Positions 8,740 through 18,091 of a stretch of DNA of 64,000 nucleotides are shown piece by piece. The translations under genes and the position numbers were made by a program. This DNA is from Paenibacillus cellulositrophicus. GTDB taxonomy: Bacteria; Bacillota; Bacilli; Paenibacillales; Paenibacillaceae. Position 1 is the stretch's first letter. Every line of letters begins with the position of its first letter. Location: positions 5,547,001 through 5,611,000 of the forward strand of contig NZ_CP045295.1 in the NCBI RefSeq assembly GCF_009363095.1, written 5' to 3'. Under the pieces are notes generated by a model that saw nothing but the letters and a program-made list of their open reading frames with translations, had not been told where the DNA came from and searched no databases.

Positions 8740-8891
8740 GGGACCCTCATGCTTTATTAAAGCAATGTGTCTGGAGCATCGTTATCCTCCCGGCAAGCAG
8801 GAAATATTCTGCTGCCGCTGGGGATACATTTATCTCTATCGCCTATTCGATGATAGGAGCGAATGCCATAATCGAAGAAGATGTCGAATAA
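8740..8891 (+). pseudogene. Remnant of a D-lyxose isomerase-like cupin gene
   Basis: Translated piecewise, this region recalls the intact isomerase at 32538-33131. LEHRYPP then CCRWGYIYLY (about 8771-8840) matches its PEHLHPP then RCRWGTVYLY. In another frame AIIEEDVE followed by a stop (about 8863-8891) matches its PVIEEDE near the C-terminus. The part between is deleted, and the start and metal-site residues are incomplete. It lies directly before an intact DeoR gene, mirroring the isomerase followed by a dead DeoR gene at 33.1 kb. Confidence 0.65.
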
Positions 8892-8971
8892 AAGCAGGAT
8901 GAAGGATTGAATGCCTGCCAATTGTGATATGTGCAAAAATAGTCTAGAAAATAAGACAGGAGGAAGCTGTC

Positions 8972-9751
8972 ATGAAACCTGAAGCCCATCGCCAACTGAA
9001 TTCCAGACAATCGCAGATGCTGAACCTGATCTCCCGCGAAGGGGAAGTCCGAATCGCCGAATTGAGGGAATCCTTCCCCGTCACGGAGATGACGATCCGC
9101 CGCGATCTTGAGAAACTGGAGGAGACGGGCGTCGTAAAGCGGACGTTCGGTGGGGCAATCTTTGTTGGGCAAGACGTGGCTCTAAAAGAGCGAACGGGAA
9201 TTCTCACCGATGAGAAAATCCGAATCGGACGCAAAGCGGCTTCACTCGTTCACCCTGGGGATTCCTTGTTTCTTGACGGGGGGACGACGACGCTTCAGGT
9301 CGCCCGGTATCTTCCGTCGGATCAAAAGCTGACCGTTGTGACAAATGCACTGAATGTGGCTCAGGAACTCACGGCAAGAGGCATCCCGACCACCATTACA
9401 GGCGGGACGCTACTAGAGTCAACGCTCTCGCTTGTCGGTCCGATTGCTGTTCAAAACTTGTCCGGCATGGCGTTCGACCTTGTTTTTCTGGGAGCAACCG
9501 GCATCGACGCCGAGCATGGCTTCAGCAATTCCAACTTCTATGAAGCCGAGATCAAATCTTTTGCTATCCGTCAGGCCGCGGAAGCCGTCGTCGTGCTGGA
9601 TCATACGAAATTCGGCGCTCGTGCGCTCGCTTCGTTCTCTCCGCTAAAAGGCGTCGGCCGCATCGTGACCGACGAGCTTCCGGAAGAGACGTTGTTCCAG
9701 ACATGCAAGGAGAACGGCGTTCAGATAGAAGTCGCAGACAGACATCAATAA
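8972..9751 (+). CDS. DeoR/GlpR-family transcriptional regulator
   Basis: A 259-residue DeoR-family regulator. The N-terminal winged helix (residues 6-60) includes RQSQMLNLISREGEVRIAELRE and the recognition helix of the family signature TEMTIRRDLEKLEE. The C-terminal DeoR sensor domain of the sugar-phosphate isomerase fold has DGGTTTLQVARYL near 97-110. AGGAGG precedes the ATG. These proteins repress sugar operons until a phosphorylated sugar binds. The nearest paralogue in the window is the dead DeoR fragment at 33.2 kb, downstream of the aldolase/kinase/isomerase operon, so this protein may now control that operon from a distance (inference). Confidence 0.92.
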   Translation: MKPEAHRQLNSRQSQMLNLISREGEVRIAELRESFPVTEMTIRRDLEKLEETGVVKRTFGGAIFVGQDVALKERTGILTDEKIRIGRKAASLVHPGDSLFLDGGTTTLQVARYLPSDQKLTVVTNALNVAQELTARGIPTTITGGTLLESTLSLVGPIAVQNLSGMAFDLVFLGATGIDAEHGFSNSNFYEAEIKSFAIRQAAEAVVVLDHTKFGARALASFSPLKGVGRIVTDELPEETLFQTCKENGVQIEVADRHQ

Positions 9752-9768
9752 GAAAGGGTGCTGGCAAC

Positions 9769-12063
9769 ATGCCACAATCATGGATCGGCAGAATGAGTGT
9801 TGTGGCCGGGGCGAACAGGCTGATTCCGAAGCAGACGTATCTCCGGATTTTTCTCGGAGTCGGCCTTCTCTTGGCGATCGTCTCCATCCCTTTCGCCTTC
9901 TTGCTGTCCAATCAGTTCTCCCGCTATGCGATGAATCAGATCGATAAGGTGAGCGAGGCAGAGATGGCGCATTCTCGGGACAACGCGCAATTCCTGCTTA
10001 ATAAGATGATCTCATACGGCTTAAACATGTACGCGAACAAGAACATTCAAGCTTGGATGATGGCGGACGCCGAATCGCAAGGGACCCAGGTCGACGCTTT
10101 GGCGGCGGGGACGCAATACATGGCGACCGAACCCTTCCTTGATAACGTTTACATGATCAACATGCAGACTGAGCACGTCATCGATCTTCGCTACGGCATC
10201 TCCTCGTTCGCACAATTCCGCGATCCGTCAATGCTAGATCTGGTACGGCATCCTCAGCCTTCTTACCAGCGCTTTATTCCTCACGAGCTGTACGGCAAGA
10301 CCAAACTTGCGCTCGTCATCCCGACCGTCCCTTCCGGCCAGCTTTCATTCGGCTATCTCGTCTTGGTACTTAACGAGGATCTGTTGAAGCAATACTTGCT
10401 GAAGGACAATGGGAAAGCAGGCGTCCTTTCGTTTATTCTGGACGATAAGGGCAAGGCGATGCTCGGACCGGCGAACGATTCGTTTGAGTCTCTTTACAAT
10501 GGCTACGCGTCCAAGGTATCGGCGGAACAAGGGAGCTTCACGGCTCGATATGAAAACGAGACGTGGTCGGTTCAATATGCGAAAATCGAACCACAAGGAT
10601 GGACGTTCTTTCAGATGGCGAAATTGGCCGGCATCCAGTCCGACTTCCGCACGTTTCAGACGAGAATGACCGTATTTCTGGCAAGCCTTATCATTTTACT
10701 GCTCGCCATCTTGTTCTGGAACTCCCGGCGGACGTACCGCCCGTTCTCTCAACTTGCCAACCAGTTGGAGTCGAAGTTCGGAACAGGGCTTCGCAATATG
10801 ACGAGTGAGGGACCCTCGGAGGAATACCGAGTCATCCGCTACGGGATTGAGATGTTGGAGAACCGGATGGACCAGCTTGATTCTTCGATGAGGGAGCATC
10901 GTAACGTCATCAAAGCCGAGTACTTGCGGCAATGGATCCTGCAGGGCAAGCTTATCACGCCATTAGAGACGTATTTGCGTCAGGAAGCCATCCCTGCGTT
11001 GTTCGAAGAAGAAGGTCTCTTTGTCGGAGTCATTCGCATTAACGGTTACAGCGCGTTTAAGGAGAAATACAGCTTTGCTTCGCGCAAGCTGGTCAAGTAT
11101 GCAATGGGTAACATCGCGGAGGAAATCATCCGGCGCGAAGGTTTCGCCGAGGCGGTCGACCTGGGAGGTGACCATCTCGTGCTTCTGATAGCGGGAGGCA
11201 CTTTGAAGGGGGACCTTCTACTGCGATTGCTGGAAGAGACGGGCGAACAAATCATGCAGTGGACGCAGGTTAGGGTTGCTCTCTCTGTCAGTGGACAGAA
11301 AGCGACCGTAGACGATCTTCGCGCCGTTTATCAGCACGTCCTCGAACTGACGATGCTGCAGTTCGTCTCGGGCGAGAGCAAGGTATTCTTGGAGCGAGAC
11401 TTCGAAGCTTACATGCGGAAGGTCGAGCCTCTTCCCGACGACAGTCTACTGGATGATCTGATCGCAAAAGTCCGAATGGGGAGAACGGAGGAAGTGTCGG
11501 CAGGGCTAGACCGGATTTTCGAGCCGATGCATTCCATGCTGTACGCCCAAAGCAAGTTCCAGCTGTCGCATATGCTGTATACGCTGTTCAAGGCGTTCAA
11601 CAAGCTGCCATCTGTCGAATCGGTGGAAGGCATTAACGGCTTGCTCGAATCGTTCGATACGCTGGCCGGCGTTCGGAGCTGGCTGGAGAGTGAGTTACTT
11701 GCGATCATCGAGGAACTCAGCAGCAGGAGAAACTCAAGCCGCCGCGATGAGGTCGTAACGGAAATCGTCGATTATGTACGCAGTCACCTGCACGATCCGA
11801 ATCTGACGATCGAGGAGATCGCCGAGCACGTCTCACTCTCGACCCGTCATGCAAGACAAGTTTTCAAGGACGTGTGGGGCATGACGCTGTCGGACTATAT
11901 TCTTCAAGAACGAGTGGAGGAGGTTAAGAAGCTGCTAGATACGACCGAATGGACGGTAACGGATATCGGCGAGAGAGCGGGCTTCCAGACAAAGAGCCAC
12001 TTCTTCACGGTCTTCAAGAAGGCGACGGGCAAGACTCCTAGCCAGTATCGTGAGGGGGTATAA
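9769..12063 (+). CDS. Membrane-anchored AraC-family regulator with extracellular sensor
   Basis: A 764-residue single-chain sensor-regulator common in Paenibacillaceae. A transmembrane helix at about residues 22-44 (FLGVGLLLAIVSIPFAFLL) and a second near 299-318 (FLASLIILLLAILFW) frame a Cache-like extracellular domain. A long cytoplasmic linker leads to a C-terminal pair of AraC helix-turn-helix motifs (about 665-760, with TVTDIGERAGFQTKSHFFTVFKK). ATG at 9769 has GAAAGGG about ten bases upstream and follows the DeoR stop by 17 bases. An earlier in-frame start inside the DeoR gene is unlikely. It probably senses an oligosaccharide and activates the importer and GH42 genes downstream. Confidence 0.9.
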   Translation: MPQSWIGRMSVVAGANRLIPKQTYLRIFLGVGLLLAIVSIPFAFLLSNQFSRYAMNQIDKVSEAEMAHSRDNAQFLLNKMISYGLNMYANKNIQAWMMADAESQGTQVDALAAGTQYMATEPFLDNVYMINMQTEHVIDLRYGISSFAQFRDPSMLDLVRHPQPSYQRFIPHELYGKTKLALVIPTVPSGQLSFGYLVLVLNEDLLKQYLLKDNGKAGVLSFILDDKGKAMLGPANDSFESLYNGYASKVSAEQGSFTARYENETWSVQYAKIEPQGWTFFQMAKLAGIQSDFRTFQTRMTVFLASLIILLLAILFWNSRRTYRPFSQLANQLESKFGTGLRNMTSEGPSEEYRVIRYGIEMLENRMDQLDSSMREHRNVIKAEYLRQWILQGKLITPLETYLRQEAIPALFEEEGLFVGVIRINGYSAFKEKYSFASRKLVKYAMGNIAEEIIRREGFAEAVDLGGDHLVLLIAGGTLKGDLLLRLLEETGEQIMQWTQVRVALSVSGQKATVDDLRAVYQHVLELTMLQFVSGESKVFLERDFEAYMRKVEPLPDDSLLDDLIAKVRMGRTEEVSAGLDRIFEPMHSMLYAQSKFQLSHMLYTLFKAFNKLPSVESVEGINGLLESFDTLAGVRSWLESELLAIIEELSSRRNSSRRDEVVTEIVDYVRSHLHDPNLTIEEIAEHVSLSTRHARQVFKDVWGMTLSDYILQERVEEVKKLLDTTEWTVTDIGERAGFQTKSHFFTVFKKATGKTPSQYREGV

Positions 12064-12073
12064 ACGTTTGAAG

Positions 12074-12111
12074 AACTCCGCATCGCTCGGTTGGGCGAGG
12101 CGGAGTTTTTA
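12074..12111 (+). terminator. Rho-independent terminator
   Basis: A stem of AACTCCGC plus TCGC (12074-12086) with GCGA plus GCGGAGTT is followed by a T-run ending at 12110. It begins ten bases after the AraC stop. Confidence 0.85.
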
Positions 12112-12404
12112 GCTATGGAATTGTTAGCACATAGCTGATTCTTAAATGACTTTCTCTAATCCCATAAAAAACTATTTTCACTTGAAGCCTTCCTGTTCGA
12201 AGAGCCCCCTATATTCGCCTCCACTGCGGCTTTTCTTCACCCTATTTCCTTCACGAGAACCGAATTCCAGTTTGAGAACCTTGATTTCATGCGGTTTTCT
12301 AGCCCTTTTTCCAAGATGAGAACTATACAGACCGAGCGCGGCGCACGTAATGTTGGACGCAGAGCAAGTTAATTGCCGACTGCAAGAAAGGAGACGAAAA
12401 ACGG
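12112..12404. other. Intergenic region before the sugar importer operon
   Basis: About 290 bases without a convincing gene, repeat or RNA structure. It must hold the promoter of the importer operon, but I could not single out a clear -35/-10 pair or an operator. AGAAAGGAG at 12385-12393 is the ribosome site of the next gene. Confidence 0.4.
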
Positions 12405-13316
12405 GTGGGATTCATTAGAGAGATCGTTAGAAACCGCTATTTGTACGTATTGGCATTGCCCGGGTTATTGTTCTTGATCGTGTTCGCCTATGTGCCCATG
12501 GCCGGACATTTGATCGCGTTTAAGCAGTACCGGCTTGCCGACGGCATCTGGGGAAGCAAGTGGATTGGCTTCGACAACTTCAAGTTTTTCTTCATGGGTA
12601 GCGATTGGTATAAGGTGACGTTCAACACCATTTTTCTTAACGGGTTGTTTATCGTCTGTGGCCTCGGAATCGCGCTTCTGCTCGCTATTTTCCTAAGCGA
12701 GATTCAGAATGCGCTCTATAAGAAAATAGCTCAATCGCTCATTTTTATGCCTTACTTCATTTCCTGGCTTGTCGTTAGCATGATGGTGTTTGCGTTCCTA
12801 AACATGACCGACGGCATCCTGAACCGGACGCTTGCTGCGAACGGGTTGGATCCGAAGAACTGGTATCTAATGCCGAGCATTTGGCCAGCCGTGCTCACCA
12901 TTGTTTATGTGTGGAAGTTCGCGGGGTACTACTCGATCATCTTCCTCGCTGCGATCGCAGGCATCTCGGGCGAGTATTACGAGAGCGCACGTATCGACGG
13001 AGCAACACGGTTCCAACAGATCATCCACATTACGCTTCCGTTAATCCGCAACGTTGTCATCGTGCTTGCGTTGCTCGGGGTTGGGCGGATTTTCTACGGA
13101 GATTTCGGAATGATCTATGGCATCGTCGGCGATACCGCGCCGCTCTACCCGACGACGGACGTGATCGATACCTACTCTTACCGCGCACTGAGACAGCTTG
13201 GCGACTTCGGAAAATCATCAGCCGTTATCATGTACCAATCTGTGATGGGACTCGTAACCATCATTATTTTCAATGCGCTCGCCAAACGAATCGACAATGA
13301 TGCCAGCCTATTCTGA
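12405..13316 (+). CDS. LplB-type sugar ABC transporter permease
   Basis: A 303-residue inner-membrane permease of the LplB/YtcQ-associated type, with six predicted hydrophobic segments from VLALPGLLFLIVFAYVPMAG onward. The EAA cytoplasmic loop that touches the ATPase reads EYYESARIDGATRFQQIIHITLP (residues about 187-209). GTG at 12405 has AGAAAGGAG at suitable distance. No ATPase is encoded nearby, which is usual for this type because one MsmX-like ATPase serves many importers. It pairs with the next two genes. Confidence 0.93.
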   Translation: MGFIREIVRNRYLYVLALPGLLFLIVFAYVPMAGHLIAFKQYRLADGIWGSKWIGFDNFKFFFMGSDWYKVTFNTIFLNGLFIVCGLGIALLLAIFLSEIQNALYKKIAQSLIFMPYFISWLVVSMMVFAFLNMTDGILNRTLAANGLDPKNWYLMPSIWPAVLTIVYVWKFAGYYSIIFLAAIAGISGEYYESARIDGATRFQQIIHITLPLIRNVVIVLALLGVGRIFYGDFGMIYGIVGDTAPLYPTTDVIDTYSYRALRQLGDFGKSSAVIMYQSVMGLVTIIIFNALAKRIDNDASLF

Positions 13317-13341
13317 TTCCGACAACAAGGAGGTAAAAAGC

Positions 13342-14271
13342 GTGGAAAACGCTATTCAACAAGTCCGTTCCAAAAAAGCGGCCAAAATCAAAAACGACCG
13401 AACGTTCTCGGAGAGGTTGTTCGTTATTTTTATCTATGCGTTCAGTGGATTGTTTGCCCTAATATGCTTCCTTCCGTTCTGGCTCGTGTTCATTAATTCT
13501 TTCGCGGCCGAATCTGCCATCAAGAAATACGGCTATCAACTCATTCCGCACGACTTCACTTTGTATTCTTATGAATTCGTTATGAAAGGCAAGCAGGTAG
13601 CTAGCAGCTACGGTGTCTCCATGATGGTGACCATCGTGGGCACGGTGCTAGCTTTGCTAATTACGGCGATGTACGCCTATGTGCTGGCCCATCCAAGAGT
13701 TAAGTACCGCAATATTCTAAGCTTCTTGACCTACTTCACGATGATTTTCGGTGCAGGCCTGGTCGGATTCTATATTCTGATTGCGAACTGGCTCCATCTC
13801 AAGGATACGATGTGGGCTCTCATCCTTCCTTATCTGTTGAACCCATTCTTCGCCTTCATCATGGTATCGTTCTACCGGACGCTCCCTTATGAGATCAACG
13901 AAGCTGCCACGGTAGACGGAGCAAACGAGCTTCGAACCTTTTTCCAAATTATTTTGCCAATTTCGAAGCCCGTTCTTGCCACGGTCGCTCTTTTCTACGC
14001 GCTGCAATATTGGAACGACTTCTTCCTGGCGCTCATGTTCATTGATGATTATAAGCTGCATCCATTGCAGATGATGATCCGTCAGCTGATCTCCAACATA
14101 AATATCAGCGCCTACGTTGGCGGTAGCCAAACGACTTATACCCAACCGTTGCCTACTTATGGAGCTCAGCTCGCGACGGTATGTTTGACCATCGGCCCGA
14201 TTTTCCTCTTGTATCCATTCGTTCAGCGGTTCTTTGTCAAAGGAATTACGATCGGCGCCCTCAAGGGTTAG
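13342..14271 (+). CDS. LplC/YtcP-type sugar ABC transporter permease
   Basis: The second permease of the importer, 309 residues from GTG at 13342. AAGGAGGT ends seven bases before this codon. An upstream in-frame ATG would overlap the previous gene and add a non-family tail. After a basic cytoplasmic N-terminus come membrane helices beginning at FVIFIYAFSGLFALICFLPF. The EAA loop is INEAATVDGANELRTFFQIILP, and the end FVQRFFVKGITIGALKG is the family signature. Confidence 0.93.
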   Translation: MENAIQQVRSKKAAKIKNDRTFSERLFVIFIYAFSGLFALICFLPFWLVFINSFAAESAIKKYGYQLIPHDFTLYSYEFVMKGKQVASSYGVSMMVTIVGTVLALLITAMYAYVLAHPRVKYRNILSFLTYFTMIFGAGLVGFYILIANWLHLKDTMWALILPYLLNPFFAFIMVSFYRTLPYEINEAATVDGANELRTFFQIILPISKPVLATVALFYALQYWNDFFLALMFIDDYKLHPLQMMIRQLISNINISAYVGGSQTTYTQPLPTYGAQLATVCLTIGPIFLLYPFVQRFFVKGITIGALKG

Positions 14272-14335
14272 TCTTGACACGGGGACATAAAGTCCGGTTA
14301 AGGATAGAGACGTATTATATAGGAGGTCATTAAAC

Positions 14336-15904
14336 ATGATTTTTAGAAAAGGATTAACGGTAATTGCGGCAACCGTGCTTCTTCTGGTAACGGCGGCATG
14401 CGGCTCGAATTCGAACGACGCCGGTAACACAGCCAGTTCGAACAAATCTGCCAACGAGGCGATATCGGGGACATCGTCCTCTCAGCTGGACCCAATCACG
14501 CTTAAAATAGTCGTACCGGGAGACCGCCCGGCGGATATGGACACGGTCATTAAGGAAGCCGAGAGCCGGATGGCAGATACGATCAACGTCAAGCTTAACC
14601 TTGTGTTCATTCCATGGTCGGACTTGGCTCAGAAGACACAAGTTATGCTCGCTTCTGGTGAAGACGTCGATCTTATCTTCGACGCACCGTGGCTGCACTT
14701 GGATCAGATGATCAGCGCCGGTTACTATGAACCGTTGGAAGACCTGATGGACAAGTACGGCCAAGACGCGGTGAAGGTCCGTTCCGATCAGATGTTCGAC
14801 GCCAACAAGTTCCAAGGTCACATCTACGCGCTGCCCCTCGGCAACACCCATCTCGCAGGCAGAACGTATCTTGTGCGCAAGGATCTTCGCGAGAAATACG
14901 GGCTTCCGCCGATCCAGTCTTATGATGATCTGATCAAGTTCGCGTATAAAGTCAAAGAGAATGAGAAGGATATCGTGCCGCTGCTCGCGTACGGGCAATC
15001 CGGCCAGAAGGACGTCTCCTGGGGAGCGTTCCGCTCCTTCATGGAATACGATCCGCAGCTGCTGCGCTCGGATGCACTCGGCCAGAGCCTCGTGCTCTAC
15101 TATAAGAACAACGACAGCAAGGTTTACAACCTGTTCGACGAGATGGAACCTCGCGTTTGGTCGTGGATCAAAGACGCCCGCAAGTTATACACGGATGGCC
15201 TAATCCATCCAGACGTTCTGGCAATCAAAGACGTGGACTCTGTCATCAATTCCGGCAAGGTTGCTGTAGCCACGTACAATGAATTTGGCGTACCTTCTTC
15301 GATTAGCGCTGCCCTTGCACAGAATGCTCCGGGCGCTGAACTGGAAGCGGTCACGTTTATCAAGATGGAGAAGGGCAAGAACATTACAAACTTCAAGCAA
15401 GCAAATTTCCAGGCGATTCCGAAGGTCAGCAAGCACAAGGAACGGGCGATGATGTTCCTTAACTGGGCAGCAGACAAGGACAACTACGATTTGCTCGCTT
15501 ACGGCATCGAAGGTAACAACTATGAGAAGATCGGCGACGACCAATACAAGCAGATCGGTTCGGGCTACAGCTACTTCCCTTATGCATGGATTTGGAATCC
15601 TACAACGGACCGTCTCAACGGGGGCTTCGACGAGGAGTCGATCAAGCACTACCAGTTTAATAAAGAAGCTTCCAACCTGACCCCGAGCATCTTGACGGGC
15701 TTCTCTTTCGATCCGACGCCGGTCATTAACGAAATCTCGCTGTATAATGCTACCGAAGACAAATACTACAATTCGTTGTTTAATGGCGTAACCGACCCCG
15801 ATGCAACTTGGACGAAGTTTAAGAAAGAAGCCGAAGGCAACGCCAAAAAAATTCAGGTCGAGCTGCAGAAACAAATCGACTCTTTTCTGGCAAGTAAGAA
15901 GTAA
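14336..15904 (+). CDS. Sugar-binding lipoprotein of the ABC importer (LplA-type)
   Basis: A 522-residue extracellular solute-binding protein. The signal peptide ends in the lipobox VTAACGSN, so the protein would be anchored by Cys about 22. The mature part has the LplA-type layout with DLIFDAPWLHLDQMISAGYYEPLEDLM, and the late PTTDRLNGGFD and AEGNAKKIQVELQKQIDSF segments. AGGAGGTC precedes the ATG. It collects an oligosaccharide for the two permeases before it. A hairpin follows the gene and separates it from the GH42 gene. Confidence 0.93.
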   Translation: MIFRKGLTVIAATVLLLVTAACGSNSNDAGNTASSNKSANEAISGTSSSQLDPITLKIVVPGDRPADMDTVIKEAESRMADTINVKLNLVFIPWSDLAQKTQVMLASGEDVDLIFDAPWLHLDQMISAGYYEPLEDLMDKYGQDAVKVRSDQMFDANKFQGHIYALPLGNTHLAGRTYLVRKDLREKYGLPPIQSYDDLIKFAYKVKENEKDIVPLLAYGQSGQKDVSWGAFRSFMEYDPQLLRSDALGQSLVLYYKNNDSKVYNLFDEMEPRVWSWIKDARKLYTDGLIHPDVLAIKDVDSVINSGKVAVATYNEFGVPSSISAALAQNAPGAELEAVTFIKMEKGKNITNFKQANFQAIPKVSKHKERAMMFLNWAADKDNYDLLAYGIEGNNYEKIGDDQYKQIGSGYSYFPYAWIWNPTTDRLNGGFDEESIKHYQFNKEASNLTPSILTGFSFDPTPVINEISLYNATEDKYYNSLFNGVTDPDATWTKFKKEAEGNAKKIQVELQKQIDSFLASKK

Positions 15905-15924
15905 GAGAGGAATACTTAGTTAGA

Positions 15925-15964
15925 CCGCGGGTATCCGGCAGCTGAGAGGCGCTGGGTACCCGTC
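15925..15964 (+). promoter_or_regulatory. Intercistronic hairpin between binding protein and GH42 genes
   Basis: CGGGTA (15928-15933) pairs with TACCCG (15957-15962), extended by flanking G-C pairs, with a further small stem inside. There is no T-run. Such structures often protect the 3' end of abundant binding-protein mRNA. It could also be a partial terminator. Confidence 0.5.
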
Positions 15965-15985
15965 CTTGACAGGAGGGAATACGAT

Positions 15986-18091
15986 TTGGATATGAAAAGG
16001 GTTCAGCCAGTTATCAGGTTCGGCGGAGATTATAATCCCGAGCAGTGGCCTGAGGAGATGCTGGAGCGGGACGTTGCTTTCATGAAAGAAACGGGGGTTA
16101 ACGCAGTTACATTAAACGTGTTCGGCTGGGCGGCGGTTCAGCCGGAACGGAATAGATACGATTTTCGCCGATTGGATACCGTATTTGATCGGTTGGAGCA
16201 GAGCGGGATCGGAATCGTCCTGGCGACGCCGACGGCCGCGCCCCCGGCTTGGCTGTTCCATGAACATCCGACGATGCTGAAGGTTGGGGAGAACGGTCAG
16301 AGGGCCGTACATTGGAGTCGGCAGGCATATTGTCCGAATCACCCGGTCTATCTGGCGGAAATCCGTAAGCTTGCGGCCGTGCTAGCCCAACGATACGGAA
16401 AGCGCAAAGCACTGCTCCTGTGGCACATCAATAACGAATACATCGTTCATTGCTATTGTGATCATTGTGCCGAGGCGTTCCGGGAATGGCTCAAGCGCAA
16501 GTATGGTACGGTGGAACGGTTGAACGAGGCATGGCAACTCAGCCAGTGGAGCCTGACGCGTACTTCCTGGGAGCAGGTTTCGCCGCCTATTGGCGGAATG
16601 TCGCACACAAGCCACAGTTTGGATTATCAGCGGTTTTTGTCGGATTCCAACCTGCGAGGTTTTCTGGCTGAGAAAGATGAGATCGTTCAGCGTTCGCCAG
16701 GTATTCCCGTCACAACTAACTTTTACTCCCTCGACTTCCGGGGACAGATCCATCCACAATGGGCGCCTCATTTGGACGTCATAGCGTGGGATTCTTATCC
16801 TCCTCATCGGGATCACGCGGTTTGGTCGGCATTCCAGCACGATTATTTTCGCGGCTTGAAGCACCGGCCGTTCCTCCTCATCGAGCAAGCGACCGGCAGC
16901 GTCAACTGGAAGGAGTACAATCCCGCCAAGCGACCGGGCATGATGCGTCTCCAAAGCTACCAGGCAATAGCGCGAGGGGCGGAGGCAGTGATGTTCTTCC
17001 AGTTCCGGCAAAGCCGGGGGGGCGTGGAGAAGTTCCACAGCTCCCTGGTCAGCCACGGCTCAGAAACGGAAAACCGAATTTTTCGGGAGGTCCGTGATTT
17101 AGGTGGAGAATTGGCAGGGCTGGAAGTGCTCGCATCGGCGGGCATTGGAGAAGCGCGGGTCGCAGTGCTGTTCGATGTAACAATTAGTTGGCTTGCTGAT
17201 TGGAATCGCGGGAGCCGTGACGTCTCATATCGAGATGCGGTAACGGCTTTCTATCGGCCGTTCTACGAGGCGAACATTCCCGTGGACGTCGTTCACCCGA
17301 CGGACGATCTAAGCAGATATGAGATCGTTGTCGCTCCGATGCTGTACATGTTCGAGGAGGGCGTACCGGAGCAGCTTCGCGCTTTCGTTAAGCGTGGAGG
17401 CAAACTGGTCATGAGCTACATGAGCGGCATGGTTAACGGCAACGACGTTGTAGAGTACGGAGGGTTCCTGCGGCCGATCGACGACGTGTTCGGAATCATT
17501 GTGGAGGAGTGGGATGCTTTCGAACCGGACATGGCCAATCGAATTACATGGAAGAAGGGAGTGGCGGCAAGGGTAATCGAAAAGAACTTTTCGTCGGGAG
17601 CTGGCGTGACCGATTCGCTCCTGACGAGTGACTCCATGTGCCCGAGCTATGAAGTCCAAAAATGGGCGGAAGTTGTTCATCTGCAAGGAGCTGAGTCCCT
17701 AGCAACTTTCGAGGAAGACTACCATGCCGAGCAACCGGCTGTCACGCGCCATAAGTATGGCAAGGGAGAAGCATATTATGTAGCAACTCACCCCGAGGAT
17801 GCTTTCTTACGCGAGCTGTTCGGATGGATCTGTCAGCAGTACGGCTTGGAATCGCTTGGCGGCCGGGACGTTCCGGCTGGGGTGGAGATTACGTCTCGAG
17901 AAGGAGAAGAAGGCACGTATTTGTTCGTCTTGAATCACAATTCGGAGACGGTGGAATTCCATCTTGAGGAAGCCGTCGGCGGATGGGACCTGATGAACGG
18001 ACGGCCAGTAAACGGCGGACTGATTACTATAGATGGATACGGCGTTGCCGTCGTAAGGCAGGAGTCTAGGAAGGAGTCGGTTGATCCGTGA
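15986..18091 (+). CDS. GH42 beta-galactosidase
   Basis: A 701-residue family GH42 enzyme that removes terminal beta-D-galactose. With the TTG start the acid/base is E151 (WHINNEY) and the nucleophile E300 (LLIEQATG). The GH42 zinc site cysteines can be seen at C116, C156, C158 and C161. N-terminal FGGDYNPEQWPEEM is a family hallmark. AGGAGGG lies 8 bases before TTG 15986 and 14 before ATG 15992, so TTG is the better start. There is no signal peptide, so it acts inside the cell on imported oligosaccharides. The stop overlaps the next start by 4 bases. Confidence 0.94.
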   Translation: MDMKRVQPVIRFGGDYNPEQWPEEMLERDVAFMKETGVNAVTLNVFGWAAVQPERNRYDFRRLDTVFDRLEQSGIGIVLATPTAAPPAWLFHEHPTMLKVGENGQRAVHWSRQAYCPNHPVYLAEIRKLAAVLAQRYGKRKALLLWHINNEYIVHCYCDHCAEAFREWLKRKYGTVERLNEAWQLSQWSLTRTSWEQVSPPIGGMSHTSHSLDYQRFLSDSNLRGFLAEKDEIVQRSPGIPVTTNFYSLDFRGQIHPQWAPHLDVIAWDSYPPHRDHAVWSAFQHDYFRGLKHRPFLLIEQATGSVNWKEYNPAKRPGMMRLQSYQAIARGAEAVMFFQFRQSRGGVEKFHSSLVSHGSETENRIFREVRDLGGELAGLEVLASAGIGEARVAVLFDVTISWLADWNRGSRDVSYRDAVTAFYRPFYEANIPVDVVHPTDDLSRYEIVVAPMLYMFEEGVPEQLRAFVKRGGKLVMSYMSGMVNGNDVVEYGGFLRPIDDVFGIIVEEWDAFEPDMANRITWKKGVAARVIEKNFSSGAGVTDSLLTSDSMCPSYEVQKWAEVVHLQGAESLATFEEDYHAEQPAVTRHKYGKGEAYYVATHPEDAFLRELFGWICQQYGLESLGGRDVPAGVEITSREGEEGTYLFVLNHNSETVEFHLEEAVGGWDLMNGRPVNGGLITIDGYGVAVVRQESRKESVDP

